Origin: Mercenaria mercenaria
Lineage: Eukaryota > Mollusca > Bivalvia > Venerida > Veneridae
DNA length: 64,000 bases
Assembly: GCF_021730395.1 (NCBI RefSeq)
Contig: NC_069362.1
Coordinates: forward strand, 66,667,501 to 66,731,500
Reading direction: 5' to 3'
A model generated the notes under the pieces. It was not told the DNA's origin, ran no database searches, and worked only from the letters and a program-made list of their open reading frames with translations. Shown one piece after another: positions 55,370 to 64,000 of this stretch; within the stretch, counting starts at the first letter, position 1, and every line of letters begins with the position of its first letter. Position numbers and translations under genes: made by a program.

Positions 55370-56682
55370 TTCTTACTATATAATGCTATACCATAAGGAT
55401 ACCGTTAGATGGGGCCTATGGCTTTATATGATCTGATAATGATATGATATAATATTGAGTATAACTGAAGTTTGTTTATTACTTCATAGTCACTACTGAA
55501 CTTCATAGTGCGATTACTTCAGGAGACTATACTTTTCAGCTGGTACAGAAGAGGCTCCAGTGCCAGACAGCTTCACTGGTTCTGCAGCATGCCAGCCAGG
55601 TGTGTAACTGATGACAGTTTTTGTAAATCTACAATGTTTTGACGTTTGGATTGTTTTAATATCAAAATCGATTGCCCATAAGAAAAACAACGCAATATTT
55701 CCTGAGGTCGAGACAAATTAGTTGGACTATAGCCATGTGTGAAGAACTTAATCAAATGTTAGTAATTTTTGTTCGACAGGGGTCAAACCCACGGCCGTAA
55801 ACAAAAGCCTGTCTTTTTGGGACATATTATGGGATAGTCCAACTAACTGAACGCGAGTTGCGATATTGTGATAATTTTTGCATAGGTCGATCAATATCTC
55901 TCCTCCACATACGGTAAATGTCAGTCTGCGAAATCGGTCTGCCTTGCAGTTAAAAAATTGAGACTAATTTTGGACCCTCTCCTTGCTGGCAAAAAAATCA
56001 ACATCCCTTCATTGTACCAGCAAACCTTACCCTCTTGCCTGGGCTCATCTGGCCTCATCTCCACCCCTGCACACCTCATACAACACCCTGCAACCCACCA
56101 GTCAGCCTGTCCACAATAAGTTCCCACATAACAAGTTATCCATTGATGGATCTTCATGAAATTTAATACACTATATGGTTCTCTTCAGTAACTGCAGAGT
56201 TATTGTCCTTTAATTACAACACAGAAACCCTTTGTTGGATTTTCTTGAAACTTAATACAATATAGATCCCTATAAGGTGGTGGTGCACACACAAATTTGG
56301 TCAGGATCTCTTCAGTAATTGCAAAGTTATTGCCCTTTAATTGTTTTATATTTCAAAATATAGTGCTGTATGATTCACAAAACAACCCATTTGGTGGGGG
56401 ATATGAATTTGCTTGTTTCAGAAAGTATTATCTGTTAGGGATATGACAGCATAAGGCAAAAGTTTTAATTCTGGCTACTGGTTTTATAAATCTACCATAT
56501 CACCACATCTTAAGGGCAGTTTTGGCCACATGCATGTATTTTTGGACAAAATTTCAACATGATATGGTAGAATTGTTAGGAAGATGCCAGCCATTGATAA
56601 CTGCACTAATAGTAATGCTACTATAAGTTTAAGTCCTGATATAAAAGATATTGTAAAATAATTTAATAAAACTGGTTTTTAG
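55370..56682. other. No gene; diverged repeat fragments
   Basis: Two diverged units of about 112 bp (CTTCAGTAACTGCAGAGTTA and TTCAGTAATTGCAAAGTTAT) at 56150-56400 are the only repeat seen. The rest is AT-rich and unassigned. Confidence 0.5.
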
Positions 56683-57150
56683 CTTCACTATTTAAAGAAT
56701 AAGTAGAGCTATTGGACTCGACCATTCATCGGTGTCTGTGTCGCACCGATCGTCCCAATTCATCCCAAATCAAATCGTCCCAATTTGTATATAAGCTGGT
56801 GTCTCCAAACCACTTTTGGGAGTGGATTGAAACTTCACACACTTACTCACTGTGATGAAATGACTTATATTGCACAAAGTTCCATAACTCTATTTTGCTT
56901 TTGTACAAAATTATGCCCCTTTTTTTTTACTTAGAAATTTTTGATCAAGTTCTTATATGTAAACTGGTATCTCAGTACCCACTAATGGGAATGAATTGAA
57001 ACGTCACACACTTGTCATTAGCTGATATGGACTGTACAGGTTCCATATCCCGGTTTTGCATTTTTACAAAATTATGCCCTTTTTTACTTTTATATTCATT
57101 CATTTGACAAGGCTGTTGAATAGTGGAGCATTGCTGTCCTTAGACAGCTC
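56683..57150 (+). mobile_element. Degenerate tandem-repeat island of family 2
   Basis: Two to three units like those at 7908-8846 (AAACTGGTATCTCAGTACCC) and a matching end with GCTGTCCTTAGACAGCTCATG. The 5' end is decayed. Confidence 0.6.
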
Positions 57151-57450
57151 ATGCTCTTTATCCGAATACCATACATTTAGGATTTTTTATACTACTTTTT
57201 TGTTAATATTCAGCTTATCAGAGTCAAGATTGGGGATAGGTTTCATGTTCTTAAAGCTAACAAGCTACAAACTCCATAAGTAGCTAACCTTTCTACAGCT
57301 TATTCTGCTGATTGGGTTTTGTAATACATTTTTGCTAATAACAAATATTTTAAATTTACAGTAAAACAAATTGAAAATCTTAAAGATATAAAACAGTTTG
57401 TCTATGATCATTGGGTTTGTACCAATAAAGGTGTTTATCAATGGTCTAGT

Positions 57451-57547
57451 GGCTGGTATGTAATAGAAAGAGCATTGAAACTCGAGGGTAAACGATTTGT
57501 ACGAGGGAGCGAGAGTTTTAATGTTCTTTCTGTTTTATATCATAGCC
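57451..57547. mobile_element. Foldback element with CpG-rich centre, copy 3
   Basis: Arms GGCTGGTATGTAATAGAAAG / CTTTCTGTTTTATATCATAGCC and CATTGAAACTCG / CGAGAGTTTTAATG flank GTACGAGGGAGCGAGAG. The centre is a weaker version of that in the elements at 40639 and 42850. Confidence 0.5.
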
Positions 57548-57730
57548 ATCCATATATGGTAGTTGTAGGCGTTCCACATTGCCATATACAGCAGTTCAGT
57601 GAGTACTTAAAATCCTTGCTTTACAAATGTGTAAAGCCCAGGTAAAAGAAACCAATGCTAGAGCAGAAAATCAATAAAGTACACTTCGTTGTCTACTCTT
57701 CCAGACATGCTGGCATACCTCCCTATCCAA

Positions 57731-57789
57731 CAGTGCGGTAACTAGCATGCGGGTATTAAATACCTGCACACTTTTAGTTACCGCACCCT
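57731..57789. repeat. Short hairpin
   Basis: GTGCGGTAACTA pairs with TAGTTACCGCAC, with an inner GGGTATTAAATACC palindrome. Confidence 0.7.
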
Positions 57790-57889
57790 GTACTCAGTGT
57801 ATACGAATTACCTGCACCAAATTTGTTAAGAAAAAACACCGAGCTATGATACAAAAGTATATAGATTTATGGGATGCCAAAAAAAAGGT

Positions 57890-58579
57890 AATGATTTTTT
57901 TTATTAGATTCCAGCATGTTGGTAGAATTCCTGCATTTCTGGGTCTTGTGTGCGACACGTCGTCTTACTGTGGTACACATTCATGCCAAGTTATTTGAAA
58001 ATCCATCCATGGATGACAAAGATATGGACCGGAAATGCCCATCAATGCACTATCTTTTAACGTCTAAGTGTGACCTTGACCTTTGAGCTACGGACCTGGG
58101 TCTTGCACGCGACACGTCGTCTTACTGTTGTACACATTCATGCCAAGTTATTTGAAAATCCATCCATCGATGACAAAGATATGGACCGGACAAGCCCATC
58201 AATGCACTATCCTTTAACGTCTAAGTGTGACCCTGACCTTTGAGCTACGGACCTGGGTGTTGCGCATGACACATCGTCTTACTGTGGTACACATTCACGC
58301 CAAGTTATTTGAAAATCCATCCATCGATGACAAAGGTATGGACCGGACACGCCCATCAATGCACTATCCTTTAATGTCTAAGTGTGACCTTGACCTTTGA
58401 GCTACGGACCTGGGTCTTGCGCGCGACATGTCGTCTTACTGTGGTACACATTAATGCCAAGTTATTTGAAAATCCATCCATCAATGACAAAGATATGGAC
58501 TGGACACGAAAATTGTGGACAGACTGACAGACCGACAGACGGTTCAAAAACTATATGCCTCCCTTCGGGGGCATAAAAA
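57890..58579 (+). mobile_element. 157-bp tandem-repeat island ending in a CCTTCGGGGG hairpin
   Basis: GACACGTCGTCTTACTG recurs at 57954, 58111, 58268 and 58425, exactly 157 bp apart. Ends GACAGACGGTTC and the hairpin TGCCTCCCTTCGGGGGCA. The end type matches the beginning at 41173, so both belong to one family with CCTTCG hairpin ends. Confidence 0.65.
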
Positions 58580-58584
58580 CAGGC

Positions 58585-58945
58585 ATAAATCTGTCAAAAT
58601 TCAAAAATCAAGAGTTATGGGGATTATTGCTCCTGGTGTAGACTGTAATAGTGAAGAACTATTTCAAGTTTCAAGTCAAAAGCTTTGATAATAACAGAGA
58701 TATTTGACTTTATCAAAAACTTTAACTGAAAAATTCTATGTTAAAAAGACGCATTAATCTGTCAAAATTCAAATCAGAGTTATGGGGATTGTTTCTCCTT
58801 GTGTTGACTGTGATAGTAAATAACTATTTTAAGTTTCAAATCAATAGCTCTGAAAGTAACATCAAGACTTTATCAAAAGCTTAAACCAACGGTGACGCTG
58901 ACACTAGGGCGAGTGCAATAGCTCTACATTTTCTTCAACAAGAGG
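58585..58945 (+). repeat. Two-copy tandem repeat
   Basis: CTGTCAAAATTCAAA and AGAGTTATGGGGATT recur about 178 bp apart. Ends near GGCGAGTGCAATAGCTC, again an island-type terminus. Confidence 0.6.
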
Positions 58946-58948
58946 GTC

Positions 58949-59786
58949 ATGATGACCCTGGATCGCTCACCTGAATAATATGAGCTACATGTTTCAAATG
59001 CCAAAATGATGATAAAATATTAAGAATGTCAGTAGGTCACATACATGGTCAAAGAAATTCAGTTTTACTGTGTAAAACTGTATATGTCATCAAAATTTCA
59101 AGGCTGTATCTTCAAAAAAACAAGAAAGTACATCAGTAGGTCAAGGTCACAGTCAAGTGACATCATATTACTTGGGGTCATCAGGTAATTATAATTAAAC
59201 AGTCTTGAAGATAGGATCAGATGATCTTTTAAGTATTTTTCCTATATAACTCACATAATAACTAAGTAACCCCAGGGCGGGGCCTCTTTTAACCCCAGGG
59301 GCATAATTTGAACAATTTTGGTAGAGGACTACTAGACAATGCATCATACCAAATATCAAAAGCCTAGGTCGTATGGTTTCAGACAAGAAGATTTTTAAAG
59401 CTTTTTCCTATATTAGTCCATATAAAACTTGGGACCCCCAGGGCAGGGCCTCTTTTCATCCAAGGGGTACAATTTGAACAATTTTGGTTGAGGACCATAA
59501 GACAATGCTAAAAACCAAATATCAAAGGCCTAAGTGTTGTGGTTTCAGACAAGAAGATTTTTAAAAATTTTTTCCTATATAAGTCTATGTAAAACTTGGG
59601 ACCCCCGGGGCGGGGCCATATTTAACCCTAGGGTGATAATTTGAGTAATCTTGGTAGAGGACCACTAGATAATACTACATACCAAATATCAAAGCCCTAG
59701 GCCTTGTGGTTTTGTACAGGAATATTTTCAAATTTTTCCCTATATAAGTCTATATAAACCATGTGACCCCCGGGGTACTCATTTTA
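58949..59786 (-). mobile_element. Tandem-repeat island, reversed
   Basis: The left end, AAGAGGGTCATGATGACCCT with GGATCGCTCACCT, is the reverse of the family 3 end, so this copy is in the minus orientation. Right of it lie three to four units of about 178 bp with AACTTGGGACCCCCAGGGC and CCAAATATCAAAGGCCTA. It is cut off by the retroelement at 59787. Confidence 0.6.
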
Positions 59787-60057
59787 ATTGATAAATTAAA
59801 CGAGACTTACCTGTAAGGTGAAGTTTGATTTCAATTCTGTCGGACCAATCCACTGAGAATTATAGGAGTGAACTCGCCTGCTGTCACGTGACCTAGCCTC
59901 AGACTTCAGAGTATTATACTATATTTTTGTGAACATGGAAATAATGAAATTTGGGTGGGTTTCGAAAAAGAGGGAGGGCCTATAATTCTCAGTGGATTGG
60001 TCCGACAGAATTGAAATCAAACTTCACCTTACAGTAAGTCTCGTTTAATTTATCAAT
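59787..60057. repeat. Terminal inverted repeat of the DIRS-type element
   Basis: About 80 bp at 59787-59867 (ATTGATAAATTAAACGAGAC) is repeated inverted at 59979-60057, with a loop of about 110 bp. Part of the repeat (GGACCAATCCACC) occurs a third time just right of it. DIRS elements carry inverted termini and an internal complementary region of this kind. Confidence 0.7.
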
Positions 60058-60538
60058 TCTATCGGACCAATCCACCCTTTGAGAATTCTAGGAGTTTTTA
60101 GAGTCCATGTCCAAAAATAGTATTTTAACTAAAGGATTTGTATCAGAAAGAAACAAATGAGTTGATGAAATCCTGTATTGTCATAATGTCATTGTGACAA
60201 TTGATACATTTCAAAAAAGCTTTGATTTATCTTGAAATAATATTTCAGTCATACTAAAGCTAATATAAAGCAATAAAACACAAATGACAAATTAATTATG
60301 TTCCATGCATAATAAAATTCATAAATTGTTTCAATTTAGTCATAAAATGCAATTAAAATCATATAACTATACACAATTTCTCCAGAAAAAACAATTTTTA
60401 ATCTAATCTATATAATATCAACCTTAGTACTCTTGAGTTTATGCAATAATTTTGCACATGAACTATGACATGTGTATGCATTGTCTTATTAATCATCAAC
60501 TATACTTAAAATTGCTTTGCTATAGGATGAATCATTAC

Positions 60539-61582
60539 TTATTTGTTTTTATAAAAAGTTCTGAATGTACAATCTCTTTTCCAACCTGCTGTTTTTAAAA
60601 TTGTATTAATTGGAATAGATTTTGATGCTACTGCACTAGTAGAAGCACCCCTTGTACTGTGTGCAGAAAAAGTAGAAATGTTTATTCCAGCTAGTTTAAG
60701 GCCTAATTTTATCCACCTTGCGATAGTATTTGATGTCACTGCACCATGTGGCTTTTGCAGAGTAATGAATAATTTTGATGTAATTTCTTAGAGTCTTAGT
60801 TTTTTCCAAATAAATTCTTAATGCCCTAACAACACATAATTCACTATCATGACAATACTCTTCAATAAATTGCTCTGCTAAATGAGAATTTGGTTTTGTT
60901 TGTTTAAGCACACTTGTAACTCTGATTTTACACATGTTTGTTCTATATGCAAATCCTCAATATCCAATGCAGCTAAAGTTTGACACCGTTGTCCTGTTGT
61001 GAGTGCCAACAAAACTACTAATTTTACACTCAGCAACCGTAATGATAAATCATTGGTTGGCATTCCTTTTATGCAGTTTAAGACTTGTTTAACATCCCAT
61101 GTGGCGTTATATTTTGGCAATGCAGGGTTAATTTCAAATATCCCTTTCATGAAGCGTTTTATTTTTCTGTCACTTCCAATATCCATGTCATGAAAAAGAC
61201 TTATATAAGTTGATATTGCTGATTTTGCTGCACTTATTGTTCTGTAACTGTACTTCTCTGTATGAAGTTTTGTCAAAAATAGAATTACCTGATTCATAGA
61301 TGGTTTAATTGAATTAATTTGTTCTTGACCACAAAAACGCAACCATTTTTTGATATGTGACCCATACTGATCTTGCGTTGACCGTCGCCAAGACGCCATG
61401 ATGATTTTTGCAGACTCTTCGGGTAGTCCTGAACGAATAAGATGTTCCCGGATATCCTGAAAACCCCCATTTTCATGGACACTAGAGGATGGTTTTTCTT
61501 CCTTGGTGATGTTAACAAATTCTCCATCCTTGGAAGTATGTAGCTCTGACTGCAGATCATTTGAAGAAGACGCGGAAACCAT
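60539..61582 (-). pseudogene. DIRS tyrosine recombinase part
   Basis: Shows an N-terminal SAM-like half and a C-terminal catalytic half with the Arg, His-x-x-Arg and Tyr positions of the family. Recombinases of this type insert a circular DNA copy without target duplication. Fossil, interrupted. Confidence 0.75.
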
Positions 61583-63080
61583 GGCTGTGTTGTGAAAATA
61601 GGGGCTACCAAGATTGCCTCTGCCTGGTCTTCCGTTACTTTTTGAAGTACTTTCCCCAGCAAACTGAAAGGTGGAAATATATAATTAAGACCTTTGGACC
61701 AAGATAAAGAGAATGCATTAACCGCTATTTCATGGCCCTCCGGGACATATGACACATATTGATCTAGTTTGTGGTTTGCTGCAGAGGCAAATAGGTCAAC
61801 ACTACATGTGCCCATTTTTTCCTGTATACAATTAAACACACTTTCATGTAATGACCATTCCATGTCATCATTTAGCTTTTTGCTCATTCTACTGAGTGTG
61901 TCTGCTGTTGTGTTTAATTTTCCTGGTATATGATACGCAGAAAGCCAAATGTTACGCTTTTCGCACCATTCCCAAATTTCTCTTGTGAGCTCATTTAGTT
62001 GCATTTTCCTACCCCCCATTTTTGAGAGGTATTTTATGGCAACTGTGTTGTCCAAGTACAACTGCACATGTTCATTTTGTACACCTCCGCAGAAAAATTG
62101 CAGGCATAAAAATGCTGCCTTCAGTTCTAAATAATTTATATGTTGTTTTTTGTCATCGGATGACCAATGTCCACTTATAACACGGTTAAATGTCGTATCA
62201 TGTCCTCCGTAACCAGTCATAGAACTGTCCGTTTCAATTTTTCTATCAACATTCCCATGTGAAATAGGTTTGAAAACATGACCAATATTATCTAACCACC
62301 ATTTCAAGCATTCTTCACCCTGTTCACTTATTTTTATATAAGCGTCAAAATTACCTATATTCAATTTTAAAGCCCTGTCTCTTTCAATCTCTAAAGCTTT
62401 ATAATGCAAAGGTCCATACAGTACCCCTGGGTCTGCTGCAACCATTTTCCCAATCAACTTAGAAAATTCTCTTATTGTAACTATTTTCTCTTTAACAATT
62501 TTCACAATGTTGCTTAATATCCATGGATTTTCTTTCATTTAATGTCACAGTCATCCTCTGCGAGTTTAGCAAGAAACCCACAAACTCTATATTTTGTGTA
62601 GGTACTATTATTGATTTTTTAGGGTGAGTTGTGAGACCTAATGAATCCACTAAAGACAAGGTTTCATGAACATTTTGACTGCAATCTTCAAATGTGTCCC
62701 CTGATAGTAAACTGTCGTCAATATATGCTACATTTGCGTGCCCTACTTTTCTTAAAGTTGAAAATAAAGGCTTTAAAAGTTTAGTAAAAACTCTTGGGGC
62801 ACAAGAAAGTCCGTTTGGGAGGCAGGTAAAATGATACAACTTGCCATCCCACCTAAATTTTAAATATTTCCTACTTTCATGATTTATTCCTACACTGTAA
62901 TACGCATCTTTTAAATCAATCTTGGCAAAGAAACAATCCTGCTTCACTAATGCCAATGCTGATTTTAATGTTTCCATCTTAAAGTGTACTTTATCCACGT
63001 AATCATTTAGGCGTTTTAAATTTAAAATTAACCTATAAGAACCATCCGCTTTTGGCCGAATAAATATATTTGATATCACT
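61294..63080 (-). pseudogene. DIRS reverse transcriptase-RNase H part
   Basis: The reverse transcriptase core shows the LKDAYYSV and YIDDSLL motifs. The RNase H domain follows with its ETDSS, LELKAA and LYLDN acidic positions, and beyond it a region typical of DIRS elements. Fossil, interrupted. Confidence 0.85.
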
Positions 63081-63313
63081 TTCTCCTACCTCATGATTCG
63101 TCTCCTCTATAATATTTTTCAATTTTAATTCGTCCAAGAGCGATTGCAATAATTTGATGTTCATGAGTGTTAAATTTTATACAGGGAGCAGCTGTTAAAT
63201 CAGAAGGAGTTTCTTCGAATTCAATAGTATATCCATATTTAACGGTATTTAGTAATTTCTTGTCACAAGTTATATTTGTCCATGATTCATAGAAAGCAGA
63301 CACTTTGCCTGCC

Positions 63314-63950
63314 TTAAAATTTTCCGGTTTTATTTTCTAACTTATCAAAAACTTGACTTACATGATTTAATCCTGTTTGTTGTTGTTGTAATTTTCCTCC
63401 GGGGTTTTTTGAACTTGTTTTGATGCACCGGCTTCTGCCGGTATCCTTTCGATAAAAAAGACTTTGGATCTTGTGAATATCGTTGTGTTTGTTGATCTCT
63501 CTTGTCTCTTCGGCGGATGACGTCATTTTTTGACTTGAACTGACCTTGATGATCTCTCTTCCGACTTTGCTTAAATTGAGGCTTAGTCATGTCTCTACCA
63601 AGTTTCCTCATGTCATCCAAACTTTTCAGCTGTTTATCCAAACCGTCTCCCAATAAATTTTCGGTCACCTCTTTAGAATCATTGCATAGCTGGTGGTACT
63701 TCTCATTTATTCCTGGTTTTATCTGCTGTCTCCTGAGATTTGTCATATCCCTATGTGCGTAGGCCATTAACTGAAAAGAATCTCGAGCAAGCTCCAGTGA
63801 ATCCGAATCATTTCGTTCTAACAACTTGTCCATCAAGTTTACTAGAGGTATCAACCCTGCTGTCATGTATTGTTGTATTGTTTGCATTTTCCTGTCTCTC
63901 TCCTTAATGTTTTTACTGAGACTTGAGCTCACCCACAGTTCTTTGTTCAC
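63314..63950 (-). pseudogene. DIRS gag-like part
   Basis: Helical, Lys/Arg-rich sequence with an RDRKMQTIQQYMTAGLIPLV stretch typical of DIRS gag proteins of invertebrates, then a basic tail. Upstream of the reverse transcriptase part, as expected; it may continue past the window edge. Fossil. Confidence 0.6.
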
Positions 63951-64000
63951 CTTTGGAACCCGTAGAAATTCACAATTACTTGGTCTCTTTTGATTGTCAC

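Larger units (their letters stand above)
59787..64000 (-). mobile_element. DIRS-type tyrosine-recombinase retroelement, broken, runs off the window
   Basis: A fossil element on the minus strand. From right to left it shows a gag-like part, a reverse transcriptase-RNase H part and a tyrosine recombinase part, then a terminal inverted-repeat structure at 59787-60057. This order, the recombinase in place of a DDE integrase, and the lack of a target duplication define the DIRS group. The right part lies beyond 64000. It looks broken, with roughly half a dozen interruptions, some of which may be the frame overlaps normal for the family. Long stretches still read clearly, so it is probably fairly young. 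Confidence 0.85.

Overview
This window is nuclear DNA of an animal, most likely a bivalve mollusc and probably a venerid-type clam. The evidence is intron-rich genes with GT-AG introns, AT-rich spacers, tRNA-derived SINEs, palindromic MITEs, and islands of 145-178 bp tandem repeats that resemble the 'pearl' elements known from bivalves. The species is an inference. Both host genes are on the + strand, head to tail.

Gene 1 (1214-26836) is CCDC40, rebuilt here as 18 exons with every splice phase in register, giving about 1105 residues. With CCDC39 it forms the 96-nm ruler of motile cilia. A near-consensus RFX X-box lies 8 bp before its ATG. Gene 2 (30308-37193) is cyclin F (CCNF), 13 exons and about 803 residues: F-box, two cyclin boxes, basic nuclear signal and Ser-rich tail. 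Its upstream region has two CCAAT boxes and CHR-like elements, as expected of a G2/M gene. Gene order and splicing suggest two independent transcription units, each with its own poly(A) signals.

The rest is repeats. The introns of CCDC40 hold a hAT-like element carrying a tRNA-like sequence, SINEs (one split by a 359-bp element with a 5-bp target duplication), three tandem-repeat islands sharing the same ends, MITEs of three families, a 30-bp minisatellite and a 1.73-kb Mutator-like foldback element with a 9-bp target duplication. Downstream of CCNF (38.2-59.8 kb) no host gene is recognisable. That stretch holds foldback elements sharing one central motif, a Harbinger-related transposon inside a repeat island, a three-level nest of elements (45.2-48.4 kb), a 2.7-kb, 44-bp minisatellite, and a 2.87-kb element with 480-bp inverted arms, CAC...GTG ends and a 5-bp target duplication, formally like Transib/RAG-type transposons. 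From 59787 to the right edge lies a broken DIRS-type tyrosine-recombinase retroelement on the minus strand.

The best candidates for something undescribed are the CAC/GTG long-arm element, the modular islands with shared ends and different cores, and the foldbacks with a shared centre and unrelated arms. All readings were made by eye, with no database search.
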